From NCBI GenBank assembly GCA_004554385.1, contig SFMO01000190.1, forward strand, positions 1 through 51,353: 51,353 nt of DNA. Reading direction: 5' to 3'. The stretch comes from Ruminococcus flavefaciens. Lineage in GTDB: Bacteria; Bacillota; Clostridia; Oscillospirales; Ruminococcaceae. Positions 30,323-38,530 of this stretch are shown in pieces; position 1 is the stretch's first letter; the number at the start of each line of letters is the position of its first letter. The notes beneath the pieces are model-generated. The model was not told where the DNA came from and did no database searches. It worked only from the letters and a program-made list of their open reading frames with translations. The position numbers and the translations under genes were made by a program.

Positions 30323-33061
30323 ATGAGTATATTTGATTTTAGCCAGACTCCGCCCGTGTTAAGCCATGACTGGCAGGTCTTCCAGCAGTTTGTCGGCAAT
30401 ATTGGTGCGTTTACATACATTGCCAAGGACAAGGCAGCATATCTCGATCAGTCTGCCTGTCATATGCTCGGATGTCCAAACGAAAAGATCAATGAGTTCG
30501 AGTTCTTCGACCTCCTCGAAAAGATCTCAAAATGCCCCGTAGAGGGACAAAAACACATTTATAAATATAATGACGGAAGCACTACCCGCTTTATAAAAAT
30601 GAATATCTATGAGAGCAGCGATGAATGGCTCGGCTTTATACAGGACTTTACACGTCAGATCTCGGATATAAGCGACAAAAAAGCTTTTGTGGAATATGAT
30701 CCTATCACAAGGCTGCCCTCATTTCCTTCCTTCTCACAGAAGATCAAACAGATACTCCCCGATGTTCAGCACGGCTGCCTTGCAACTATTTTTATCAACG
30801 GCATCGATAAGCTGGGCTCGTACCTCACTGTTGACAACACTAACAGCTGTATAACTTCTGTGGCTGAGGCACTTAAAGGCTTTGCCAGTGATTCTCTCAT
30901 TATCGGTTCAAAGTCCAATTATGAGATATGTGTTTTCTTCCGCGACAGCGACAAAATGAATATCTACAATATTCTCAACAGCATGGATGAAGCAGTTCAG
31001 AACTGTATACTGACCGATGATTTCGGAGAGATCATCGACATCTCCGACAAGAGCAGGATAAGCCTTTCTATCGGCTGCGCTTCATATCCCGAGGAAGCTT
31101 CTGACTTCAATATGCTGGTGAATTATTCGGAGTTCGCCCTCTTTGAGGCAAAGACCTCTAAACGTGCAGTTATAAACTGGTTCTCTGAAGAAAACTATAT
31201 CCACGAAAAAGACTCCTACCGCAATGCTCAGACCTTCGCGCGTATAGTGCAGGAAAACCTGCTTACATATCATCTCCAGCCTATCGTTGAAACTCAGAAG
31301 GGTGAGATAGTAGGCTACGAAGCTCTCATGCGTACTGTGGGAGACATAAAGATGACTCCAACTCAGATACTGAAGATAGCAGCTTCTCAGAATGACCTCT
31401 ACGCCATTGAAAAGCTGACCTTCTTCAATACTATGAAACTTCTCAGTGATAACCAGCAGGTATTCGAGAACCGCAAGCTGTTCATAAACTGCCTGTCAAA
31501 CAGCCTCCTCTCCGATGAGGATTTCAATGAGCTTTACCTCACCTACGGCGAGCTCCTTGAAAAAACTGTTATAGAAATTGTCGAGGAATCGTCAGCAACA
31601 GCAGAAGGAATAGAGATACTTAAGAAGCGCTGCGGATTTGCACATACTACTCTTGCCATAGATGACTACGGCACAGGTTACTCAAACTCCTCGAATCTGC
31701 TGCATTACTCCCCCGATTACATCAAGATAGACCGCTCACTTATCAGCGATATCCAGAACGATCTGAAAAAGCAGCAGCTCGTAACATCTGTTATTGAGTT
31801 CTGCCACGAAAATCAGCTCAAATCACTGGCTGAGGGTGTCGAGACAGTTCAGGAGCTAAAGACCGTTATACGTCTTGGAGTCGATCTCGTTCAGGGCTAT
31901 TACACATCAAAGCCAAAGCCGCTGCTTCTCAACAGCATCTCGGCTGACATCAAGGACGAGATCATCAAAACTAACCTTGAAACCCGTCCTGACGGTGTAA
32001 AGAAGATCTACGCTGCTCAGAATGAAACTGAGATCGATCTCCTGAAGCTGGCGCTGGAGAAATATACAGATATACACGTTTATCAGAGCAAGCTCACTAT
32101 TGTCGGAGATCCCGACAAGCCTGTAAAGATGAATATCTCTATCATGGATAATCACAGCTGTGAGCTGACACTGAAAAACGTCAATATGATAAGCGGCAAC
32201 AGCAAGCCGACTATCTCTGTAGGTGAATATGCACGTCTTGAGCTCAATGTCGTTAAGACCAACAAGCTGAGCTACTCAGGTATTTACGTACCTATGGTCT
32301 CTCAGTTCGTACTCGGCGGCAAGGGCGACCTCACTATCGACTGCTACGCCTCCGAGGGAATCGGTATCGGCAACGATTACGATCACGGCTACGGCGATAT
32401 CACAGTTGACTTCAGCGGCAATCTGGAGATAATCTCCAACAGCGTTGAATCAATGTGTATCGGCGGAGGTCACAATGATGACGACTCTGATATTGAGCTG
32501 CGCTCAGGTAATATAAAGATATTCATGTATTCACACAATGGACTTGCCATAGGCAGCTTCAACGGCGACGCCAATATCAGTATCGGCGAAGACTGCAAGC
32601 TTGATATTGCTATATCAGGCATAAAAGTCACAGGAATCGGAAGCTGTAAGGGTATTGCTACCATAAGCTCGGGCGCTGACATAACCATGTCATGCACAGG
32701 CGCTCAGGCAGTAGGTATCGGCGTTCTCGAAGAGGGCGAGGGCAGTATCTATATCAGACAGGGCAAGATAAATATGAAAATGCGCTCAGGCAAGCACTCC
32801 TGTATCGGTGCTATGAAAGGCAGCGTTAATACTAAGATCAAAAATGCGGAGATAACCATCGACTCAGAGGGCGACGAGGTAACAGGCATCGGCGATGCGG
32901 CAGGTGCAGGAAACCTCACTATAATCGACTCAAATGTGTCTATGACGGTCAATGCAGGAAATCCTAAGGATATCGGCTCAAACAGCGGCGATGTCCAGAT
33001 ACAGAATTCAACTGTAAGCGCACTTGTAAACAACAAGCGCATAACTTACGCAAGCAATTAA
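30323..33061 (+). CDS. Degenerate GGDEF-EAL protein with a C-terminal GIG-repeat beta-solenoid
   Basis: Starting at 30323 behind AAAGGAG, the product has 912 residues and no signal peptide or membrane span. Order: a PAS-like N-terminus (about 15-110); a GGDEF domain (about 115-290) with SKSNY at 196-200 where GGDEF should be, so inactive as a cyclase; and an EAL domain (about 300-545) with EAL at 333-335, NCLSNS, EIVEES and DDYGTGYSN (447-455), which looks catalytic. Residues about 590-912 hold about eight repeats of 28-30 residues marked by a (G/C/A)IG turn (near 681, 712, 742, 771, 798, 827, 855, 883). Such repeats occur in Firmicute surface proteins; finding them on a cytoplasmic EAL protein is unusual. 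Confidence 0.85.
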   Translation: MSIFDFSQTPPVLSHDWQVFQQFVGNIGAFTYIAKDKAAYLDQSACHMLGCPNEKINEFEFFDLLEKISKCPVEGQKHIYKYNDGSTTRFIKMNIYESSDEWLGFIQDFTRQISDISDKKAFVEYDPITRLPSFPSFSQKIKQILPDVQHGCLATIFINGIDKLGSYLTVDNTNSCITSVAEALKGFASDSLIIGSKSNYEICVFFRDSDKMNIYNILNSMDEAVQNCILTDDFGEIIDISDKSRISLSIGCASYPEEASDFNMLVNYSEFALFEAKTSKRAVINWFSEENYIHEKDSYRNAQTFARIVQENLLTYHLQPIVETQKGEIVGYEALMRTVGDIKMTPTQILKIAASQNDLYAIEKLTFFNTMKLLSDNQQVFENRKLFINCLSNSLLSDEDFNELYLTYGELLEKTVIEIVEESSATAEGIEILKKRCGFAHTTLAIDDYGTGYSNSSNLLHYSPDYIKIDRSLISDIQNDLKKQQLVTSVIEFCHENQLKSLAEGVETVQELKTVIRLGVDLVQGYYTSKPKPLLLNSISADIKDEIIKTNLETRPDGVKKIYAAQNETEIDLLKLALEKYTDIHVYQSKLTIVGDPDKPVKMNISIMDNHSCELTLKNVNMISGNSKPTISVGEYARLELNVVKTNKLSYSGIYVPMVSQFVLGGKGDLTIDCYASEGIGIGNDYDHGYGDITVDFSGNLEIISNSVESMCIGGGHNDDDSDIELRSGNIKIFMYSHNGLAIGSFNGDANISIGEDCKLDIAISGIKVTGIGSCKGIATISSGADITMSCTGAQAVGIGVLEEGEGSIYIRQGKINMKMRSGKHSCIGAMKGSVNTKIKNAEITIDSEGDEVTGIGDAAGAGNLTIIDSNVSMTVNAGNPKDIGSNSGDVQIQNSTVSALVNNKRITYASN

Positions 33062-33070
33062 AGTTTATAT

Positions 33071-33092
33071 TCCCCGCCTTGACTGGCGGGGA
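33071..33092 (+). terminator. Hairpin after the EAL/beta-solenoid gene, weak terminator
   Basis: TCCCCGCC and GGCGGGGA form an 8-bp stem with loop TTGACT, but no T-run follows. Possible partial termination before ychF. Confidence 0.45.
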
Positions 33093-33121
33093 TACATATG
33101 ATATGAAAGGTAAGAATAAAT

Positions 33122-34216
33122 ATGAAACTTGGTATGGTCGGACTGCCTAATGTAGGCAAAAGCACTCTTTTCAACGCACTCACCAACGCAGGTGCTGAAT
33201 CAGCAAACTACCCATTCTGTACTATCGAGAAAAACGTTGGTATCGTTTCAGTTCCCGATGAGAGACTGGATAAGCTGGCAGAAATGTATGAGCCTGATAA
33301 ATTCACTCCTGCAACTCTTGAATTCGTCGACATCGCAGGTCTTGTAAAGGGAGCTTCAAAGGGTGAAGGTCTTGGAAACAAGTTCCTTGCTGATATCCGC
33401 GAGGTAGACGCTATAGTGCACGTTGTAAGATGCTTCGAGGACCCGAATATCATTCACGTTGACGGAAGCATAAATCCTCTCCGCGACATCGAAACTATCA
33501 ATCTTGAGCTCATCTTCTCCGACATCGAAATGGTGGAAAGACGTATCGACAGAGCTAAGAAGGCTGCAAAGGGCGATAAGAAGTATCTCGCTGAAGCTGA
33601 GTTCCTTGAAAGACTCAAGGCTCACCTCGAAAACGGAAAGTCTGCAAGAGGCTTCGATTTCACTGACGAGGAGAGAGAGCTTATCAAGTCAACTCCCCTT
33701 CTCTCTGCAAAGCCCGTTATCTATGCGGCTAACCTCAGCGAGGACGACTTCACAAACAATATCGAAAACAACGAAAACTATAAGGCTGTATGCGCTCTTG
33801 CAGCTGAGGAGCACTCTGCTGTACTTCCTATCTGTGCACAGATAGAGGCTGAGATATCCGACATGGGCGACGAGGACAAGGCTATGTTCCTCAGCGAGCT
33901 TGGTCTTGAGGTATCAGGTCTCAACCGTATCATCAAGGAAGGCTATTCTCTCCTCGGTCTTATCTCCTACCTCACCGCAGGCAAGCAGGAGGTACGTGCA
34001 TGGACTATCACAAAGGGCACTAAAGCTCCGCAGGCAGCAGGTAAGATACACACAGACTTCGAGAAGGGATTTATCCGCGCAGAGGTCATCTCCTACGAAG
34101 ACCTTATGGCTTGCGGAAGCATGGCTGCCGCTAAGGAAAAGGGGCTTGTGCGTCTTGAGGGCAAGGAGTACGTTATGCAGGACGGCGATATAGTTCTGTT
34201 CCGCTTCAATGTGTGA
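33122..34216 (+). CDS. ychF: Redox-regulated ATPase YchF (Obg-family)
   Basis: The 364-residue P-loop protein starts MKLGMVGLPNVGKSTLFNAL (G1). It has the switch segment DIAGLVKGASKGEGLGNKFL (G3), AANLSEDDF at the altered G4 position that gives YchF its ATP preference, a coiled-coil insertion (about 130-200) and a C-terminal TGS domain (TAGKQEVRAWTITKGTKAPQAAGKIHTDF). YchF binds ribosomes and is linked to stress and redox responses. AAAGG precedes the ATG at 33122. The stop overlaps a possible GTG start of the next gene. Confidence 0.95.
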   Translation: MKLGMVGLPNVGKSTLFNALTNAGAESANYPFCTIEKNVGIVSVPDERLDKLAEMYEPDKFTPATLEFVDIAGLVKGASKGEGLGNKFLADIREVDAIVHVVRCFEDPNIIHVDGSINPLRDIETINLELIFSDIEMVERRIDRAKKAAKGDKKYLAEAEFLERLKAHLENGKSARGFDFTDEERELIKSTPLLSAKPVIYAANLSEDDFTNNIENNENYKAVCALAAEEHSAVLPICAQIEAEISDMGDEDKAMFLSELGLEVSGLNRIIKEGYSLLGLISYLTAGKQEVRAWTITKGTKAPQAAGKIHTDFEKGFIRAEVISYEDLMACGSMAAAKEKGLVRLEGKEYVMQDGDIVLFRFNV

Positions 34217-34593
34217 TTATCTGCGAACGAACCACTCTGCATATTGACGTGAATAAAATTTTTTTAGAACATATAAACGAGCTATTCGACTCAAATGACT
34301 TGTTTGGCAATGCAGAAAAGAATATTTATATTCTGCTGAAAAACAAATTTCCTGATATTTCTGAAGAAGATATAGCTGAATTCAGATCATATCTGCATGG
34401 CTTCTATGAATACTGCGTGAAATATGGTGATATTTTAGCTGATAAATATAAAACTCCCTTTTTGCCAAAAGATGACGAAGCTGAAAAAGAAATTGCCGAA
34501 TACGTCAGTGAATGTCAAAAACAATATCCCGATATCGACAGCAAACACATAATCAGTATTTTTGGCACAGTCTGCTGGCTTGCAAACAGGTAA
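34213..34593 (+). CDS. AT-rich small protein, unknown function
   Basis: The frame opens with GTG at 34213, overlapping the ychF stop by 4 bp, and encodes 126 residues; a GTG at 34249 (114 residues, MNKIFLEHINELF) is equally possible, and neither has a good ribosome-binding site. The protein is acidic and probably helical, with FPDISEEDIAEFRSYLHGFYEYC and a C-terminal YPDIDSKHIISIFGTVCWL; no motif is recognised. Base composition is clearly more AT-rich than its neighbours, which suggests recent acquisition. Expression by coupling to ychF is plausible. Confidence 0.55.
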   Translation: MIICERTTLHIDVNKIFLEHINELFDSNDLFGNAEKNIYILLKNKFPDISEEDIAEFRSYLHGFYEYCVKYGDILADKYKTPFLPKDDEAEKEIAEYVSECQKQYPDIDSKHIISIFGTVCWLANR

Positions 34594-34608
34594 TATTTAT
34601 TTGATATT

Positions 34609-34629
34609 ATGGCGGATAATTTCCGCCAT
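34609..34629 (+). terminator. Hairpin after the AT-rich gene, probable terminator
   Basis: ATGGCGGA and TCCGCCAT form an 8-bp stem with loop TAATT; the tail TACAATTGTTT is only partly T-rich. Confidence 0.5.
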
Positions 34630-34657
34630 TACAATTGTTTATTTGCAACATAAAAAC

Positions 34658-34711
34658 GGGCGGAGATTCGCCGCCCCCTACATAGCTCTTAGCTCTTAGT
34701 TCTTAATTCTA
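34658..34711 (+). repeat. GC hairpin followed by degenerate 7-bp tandem repeats
   Basis: GGGCGG and CCGCCC (34658-34663/34671-34676) form a hairpin. Four 7-bp units follow, AGCTCTT, AGCTCTT, AGTTCTT, AATTCTA (34684-34711). The block lies upstream of the glutamine-synthetase-like gene and looks like a dispersed intergenic repeat, although the hairpin would also be in that gene's leader. Confidence 0.5.
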
Positions 34712-34741
34712 ACAGCTAAATAATAAACTGGAGGTCTTTCA

Positions 34742-36037
34742 ATGAGCTTTTCTCCTAAAGAGATACTGAAATTCGTTGAAGAGAATGACGTTAAATTTAT
34801 AAGACTTACTTTCTGCGATATGTTCGGCAATCTCAAAAATGTGGCTATCATGCCAAATGAACTGCCGAGAGCATTTGAATACGGCATCCCCTTTGACGCT
34901 TCATGTATCGCCGAGGACTGCTCCGACCTGCTTCTCGTCCCCGATATTTCCACTCTTTCCGTTCTCCCGTGGAGACCTAAGTCCGGAAGAGTTGTCCGCT
35001 TCTTCTGCGCTCTGAAAAACACAGACGGAAGCGACTATGTGGGCGATATGCGTACCGAGCTCACAAACTATATCAATCAGCTCAGACTGGACGGATATTC
35101 CTGCGAAATGGGTACAAAGTGCGAATTCTATCTCTTTGAGCTTGACGAGCGGGGCGAGCCTACAAAAATACCTCACGACAAGGGCGGCTATCTGGACGTA
35201 GCTCCCCTTGACAAGTGCGAGAATGCAAGGCGTGAGATATGTCTCTCACTGGAGGAAATGGGCATGAGTCCCAAAAGCTCATGTCATAAGCACGGTCCTG
35301 CTCAGAATGAGATAGAGTTTCGTGAAAGCGAGCCCATAACTGCTGCGGACAATATGGTGCACTACAAGACCGTAGTAAAGTCAATCGCCGCACAGAACGG
35401 TCTTTTTGCCTCGTTCATGCCAAAGCCCCTTCCCGATGAACACGGAAGTGCGCTGAGTATATCCATAAGCCTTAAAAAAGGCGGCGACTACATCTTCGGC
35501 AATGACATCGACTCAATGTCACATGACGGAAAGTGCTTTATTTCAGGTATTCTTGGCAGGATGCGCGAGATAACCGCGTTTCTCAACAGCACCACCAATT
35601 CCTACAAGCGCTTTGGCATAGGCTATGCACCGAAATATATCAACTGGTCATCTGAAAACTGCGCACAGCTTATCAGAGTCCCAAAGCCGGTAGGCATCTC
35701 TCCGCGTATAGAGCTGCGCTCTGCCGACGCCTGCTGCAATCCGTACATAACATTCAAGCTTATTCTTGCCTCAGGTATCGAGGGTATTCGTACAGGTGAC
35801 TGCTCTCTCTTTGAAAGTGCAATGCACAGCGGCGAGGAAAGCGGTATCTTCCAGAAGCTGCCGTCAACTCTTGAGGAGGCTGCGGCTATCGCAAAGGAAA
35901 GCGATTTCGTAAAACGCACCCTGTCTCAGGATATAAGAAGCAGCGTCTTTGCTCAGCTGGACAGGCAGATAAAAGACTATGACCTTGCCGCAGACAAGGA
36001 CAAATTTGAGGAAGAATCCTACTTCAAATTCGTGTGA
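34742..36037 (+). CDS. Divergent glutamine synthetase-like protein
   Basis: The 431-residue protein has the GS beta-grasp (residues 1-100) and catalytic domains. Metal and ammonium landmarks are partly kept: CEFYLFEL (127-134), HGPAQNEIEFR (184-194) and RIELR (322-326). Others are changed. The usual NGSGMHxH segment reads HGSALSIS, with Ser239 where the metal/phosphate His is expected. The NSYKRLVPGYEAP flap reads NSYKRFGIGYAP and lacks the catalytic Glu. Ordinary glutamine synthesis is therefore doubtful; a gamma-glutamyl-amine ligase or a regulatory role is possible. GGAGG lies 7 bp before the ATG. An ANTAR regulator follows 8 bp downstream. Confidence 0.8.
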   Translation: MSFSPKEILKFVEENDVKFIRLTFCDMFGNLKNVAIMPNELPRAFEYGIPFDASCIAEDCSDLLLVPDISTLSVLPWRPKSGRVVRFFCALKNTDGSDYVGDMRTELTNYINQLRLDGYSCEMGTKCEFYLFELDERGEPTKIPHDKGGYLDVAPLDKCENARREICLSLEEMGMSPKSSCHKHGPAQNEIEFRESEPITAADNMVHYKTVVKSIAAQNGLFASFMPKPLPDEHGSALSISISLKKGGDYIFGNDIDSMSHDGKCFISGILGRMREITAFLNSTTNSYKRFGIGYAPKYINWSSENCAQLIRVPKPVGISPRIELRSADACCNPYITFKLILASGIEGIRTGDCSLFESAMHSGEESGIFQKLPSTLEEAAAIAKESDFVKRTLSQDIRSSVFAQLDRQIKDYDLAADKDKFEEESYFKFV

Positions 36038-36045
36038 GGTAATCA

Positions 36046-36615
36046 ATGAACAGAGCGCTTATTGTATCAGCAAGAGCCGAAATTTCAGAGCTTGCAGACC
36101 AGCTTCTCCGCATAGAGGGCTGCAGCAAAACTGCCATAGCCACAAGCTGCAGCGAAGCACGAAGACTGGTAAAAAACGATGCTGAACCTGAGCTTGTTAT
36201 AATAAACACGCCCCTGCCGGACGAGTTCGGACAGGAGCTTGCGGAAATGATAGCCGATACCACATCGGCAGGAATTATCCTGATATGCAGCGGAGACGTT
36301 GCCGACGAAATAGCTGACAGAGCCTCTGACAGCGGTGTAAATGTCATCTCCAGACCGTACACACGGGAAATCCTTCAGCGTACCATAAGGCTTGTGCTTT
36401 CCGCACGTGCCCGTATGGCGGGAGTAAAAAAGGAGAGCTCGGATATTCTCAGCCGTATCGAGGAAATGCGCACTATAAACCGAGCTAAGACCACCCTTAT
36501 GAAGTACCTTAAATTCACAGAACCACAGGCTCACAAATACATCGAAAAACAGGCAATGAACAACCGCCAGACACGTCTTGAGGTGGCTCAGCGTATTCTT
36601 GCCCAGTATGAGTGA
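36046..36615 (+). CDS. ANTAR-domain response regulator (RNA-binding antiterminator)
   Basis: The 189-residue protein has a receiver-like domain (about 1-120, RALIVSARAEISELADQLL, ELVIINTPLPDEFGQELAEM) followed by an ANTAR domain (about 130-189: ILSRIEEMRTINRAKTTLMKYLKFTEPQAHKYIEKQAM). The receiver seems to lack the paired N-terminal acidic residues, and NTPLPDE replaces the usual phospho-Asp, so phosphorylation is doubtful. ANTAR proteins bind paired hairpins in mRNA leaders and prevent termination, typically in nitrogen genes. GAGGT precedes the ATG. It is cotranscribed with the GS-like gene, a frequent pairing in Clostridia. Confidence 0.88.
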   Translation: MNRALIVSARAEISELADQLLRIEGCSKTAIATSCSEARRLVKNDAEPELVIINTPLPDEFGQELAEMIADTTSAGIILICSGDVADEIADRASDSGVNVISRPYTREILQRTIRLVLSARARMAGVKKESSDILSRIEEMRTINRAKTTLMKYLKFTEPQAHKYIEKQAMNNRQTRLEVAQRILAQYE

Positions 36616-36619
36616 TATT

Positions 36620-37003
36620 ATGAAAATAGAACACATTGCAATGTATGTCAGCGACCTTGAAGCCGCAAGAGACTTTTTCATTAAGTACCTCGGTGCTTCT
36701 TCAAACAGCGGATACCATAATAAAACTACGGATTTCCGCTCATATTTTCTCAGCTTCGATGACGGTGCAAGACTTGAGATAATGACTCGTCCCAAAATGG
36801 CAGACAGTCAGAATGATATAGCAAGAACAGGCTATATCCACATTGCATTCAGTCTCGGCAGCCAGGAAAAGGTCGATGAGCTTACGGCTCGTCTTAAAGC
36901 CGACGGATATGAAGTCCTCAGCGGTCCGCGTACCACAGGTGACGGCTACTATGAAAGCTGCATCGCTTCAATTGAAGGAAATCAGATAGAGCTCACAGTA
37001 TAA
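36620..37003 (+). CDS. VOC-family protein
   Basis: The 127-residue protein (MKIEHIAMYVSDLEAARDFF...) is a glyoxalase-fold protein; the pattern HIAMYVSDL, RLEIM, YIHIAFSLG and NQIELTV gives the four usual metal-ligand strands (His5, Glu near 54, His near 75, Glu near 124). It starts 5 bp after the ANTAR stop; an ATG at 36608 overlapping that stop is an alternative, and neither has a strong ribosome-binding site, so translational coupling is likely. The substrate is unknown. Last gene of the unit, followed by a terminator. Confidence 0.88.
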   Translation: MKIEHIAMYVSDLEAARDFFIKYLGASSNSGYHNKTTDFRSYFLSFDDGARLEIMTRPKMADSQNDIARTGYIHIAFSLGSQEKVDELTARLKADGYEVLSGPRTTGDGYYESCIASIEGNQIELTV

Positions 37004-37007
37004 AATT

Positions 37008-37034
37008 ATCCCTCGGCAAAAGCCGAGGGATTTT
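37008..37034 (+). terminator. Terminator of the GS-ANTAR-VOC operon
   Basis: TCCCTCGGC and GCCGAGGGA (37009-37017/37022-37030) with loop AAAA and TTTT tail. Confidence 0.92.
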
Positions 37035-37038
37035 CATT

Positions 37039-37319
37039 TTATTCCGGACTTCCGAATATCAGGCGCATGAGCCAATAGCTGTTATAGCCGCCATTTATGC
37101 CTGTATATATCAAAAATGCAAGGAAAGCTCCCGAAGCTATGACAGATATGATACATATAGCTACAGGTATCTTTATGAGGTATTTCTCACGCAGCTTTAT
37201 GGAAGCTATAATAACTCCCAGAGCAAATACTATACTCTCAACTGCAAATCCGAAAATCCTATTCCCAATGATACCACAGCAAGCAGTATCAGCGGTATAC
37301 TAAATCTTTTCTCAGTCAT
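37039..37319 (-). pseudogene. Small membrane protein gene broken by an 8-bp duplication
   Basis: The ATG at 37319 overlaps the anti-sigma stop (ATGACTGA), and reads MTEKRFSIPLILLAVVSLGI before running into a stop after 29 codons. A second frame continues FAVESIVFALGVIIASIKLR to the TAA at 37039. An imperfect 8-bp tandem duplication (GCAAATCC/GAAAATCC on the plus strand, 37244-37259) lies exactly at the join. Removing 8 bp yields a continuous 90-residue protein with two or three membrane spans. It is either a natural pseudogene or a sequencing artefact. As third gene of the sigma operon, it would have been an accessory membrane component. Confidence 0.7.
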
Positions 37320-37971
37320 TTGTATCACGCTCCCATAAGATATATTCTTTATTGTTCTTGTCATCATAGTAAAATACCTTAGTCATACTTTCCTTTTCGT
37401 CCAGATCAAACAGCTTCTGCTCAATGCTGTTCGGCAATCCGTGACGAGCTATTGCAAAACTGTCTATTTTACGCTGCATAAGAGTAACACCATAACCGTT
37501 TTTCTTATTTCTGTCAAAATCCTCATCATATAGTAAATGTTTACCCTCAGTATCGCTTATTGTGGGGTGAACTCTCATAAATTCCACGGCTGAACCCTTT
37601 ACATCGAGCCAGACCGCGTTATCATGCTCTGTTACAGAAACATTGTTAAGTATATCATACTTCTCCATGTCCATTGAAGTATCCGAATTTATAAGATACA
37701 CAAGTCCTATAAGCAAAGCTACGCATATGGCGAAAACGCTTATAAGCCCAACTACAAGCTTCTCGATACGAAGGCGTCTCTTTATACGTTTAAGCACCGC
37801 CGCGTCCTTTTGTGGGCTCACAGTCACACTCTTACGTAGCTTTTCAAGCTCAGCTTTACAGTCAGGACAGCTGTTTATATGCTCCTCCACTGCTTTTCTG
37901 CTCTCCTCGCTGCATACATCATCTGCATACAGGGGCAGCAGGTCCTTTATCATATCACAATTCTTGCTCAT
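37312..37971 (-). CDS. Anti-sigma factor with zinc-finger (zf-HC2) domain
   Basis: The 219-residue protein has an N-terminal anti-sigma zinc-finger: His31, Cys35 and Cys38 (EEHINSCPDC), with an upstream Cys20 in DDVCSEESR. One membrane span (about 72-94) and a roughly 120-residue extracellular domain of no named family follow. It would hold the ECF sigma factor inactive at the membrane until a signal arrives. Its ATG overlaps the sigma stop by 4 bp (ATGA), and its own stop overlaps the next start, so the three genes are translated as one coupled unit. Confidence 0.9.
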   Translation of the reverse strand: MSKNCDMIKDLLPLYADDVCSEESRKAVEEHINSCPDCKAELEKLRKSVTVSPQKDAAVLKRIKRRLRIEKLVVGLISVFAICVALLIGLVYLINSDTSMDMEKYDILNNVSVTEHDNAVWLDVKGSAVEFMRVHPTISDTEGKHLLYDEDFDRNKKNGYGVTLMQRKIDSFAIARHGLPNSIEQKLFDLDEKESMTKVFYYDDKNNKEYILWERDTND

Positions 37972-38456
37972 TTCTGTACCTCCAGTTCTTCTATTATCTT
38001 CAGCTTCGCACGGTGAAATGTCACACGCGCCCAGCTCTCGGTCTTGCCGAAAATCTCGCCTATCTGACGGAAGCTCAGCTCTCCGAACACTCTCAGGGTG
38101 AATACCTCTTTGTAAGGCTCCGAAAGCGTATGAAGTACACGGTGCACCTCCATTGACTGTGCAGAATTTTCAAGAAGCTCATCAACTCTTACAGTATTAT
38201 CAGGGACAGTCTCGGGGACTTCCTCTCCCGTAAATCGTTTTTGCTTCTTGTTATGTGTAAACAGCAGGTTTTTCGCTATCTGACACAGCCATACCCTTAT
38301 ATCACAGTCTCCGCGGAAGCTGTCAACGGATTTCATCGCCTTGAAAAAAGTCTCCTGGGTAATGTCCTCAGCAAGATGTTCGTCCGCAGACAGTGAACGT
38401 ATATAAAGGTATACATCATGGAAATAATCGTTATAGAGCTCTTCGACTTTGTACAA
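37968..38456 (-). CDS. ECF sigma factor (sigma-70 family)
   Basis: The protein has region 2 (ELYNDYFHDVYLYIRSL, EDITQETFFKAM, VWLCQIAKNLLF) and region 4 (LSEPYKEVFTLRVFGELSFRQIGEIFGKTESWARVTFHRAK), joined by a short linker, the standard two-domain ECF layout. The frame is open to a TTG at 38474. I place the start at TTG 38456 (163 residues) because GGTGAG precedes it and a likely autoregulatory promoter sits at 38478-38506. GTG 38465 is also possible. It forms a coupled operon with its anti-sigma factor. The regulon is unknown. Confidence 0.88.
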   Translation of the reverse strand: MYKVEELYNDYFHDVYLYIRSLSADEHLAEDITQETFFKAMKSVDSFRGDCDIRVWLCQIAKNLLFTHNKKQKRFTGEEVPETVPDNTVRVDELLENSAQSMEVHRVLHTLSEPYKEVFTLRVFGELSFRQIGEIFGKTESWARVTFHRAKLKIIEELEVQK

Positions 38457-38477
38457 ACTTCTCACCGCCTTCAACTA

Positions 38478-38506
38478 TAAGACTGCATCCGAAGACAAAC
38501 GTTACA
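38478..38506 (-). promoter_or_regulatory. Possible ECF-type autoregulatory promoter
   Basis: The minus strand reads TGTAAC (38506-38501), 17 bp, GTCTTA (38483-38478). TGTAAC or TGAAAC -35 boxes are usual for ECF factors and the gene it drives is the sigma factor itself. The -10 match is modest. Confidence 0.45.
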
Positions 38507-38530
38507 GAAATTTCAAAAAAATTTTCCACG

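Noticed and set aside
36085..36795. 236-codon leftward frame over the ANTAR and VOC genes
   Set aside because: It spans two genuine genes on the other strand and lacks start signals.
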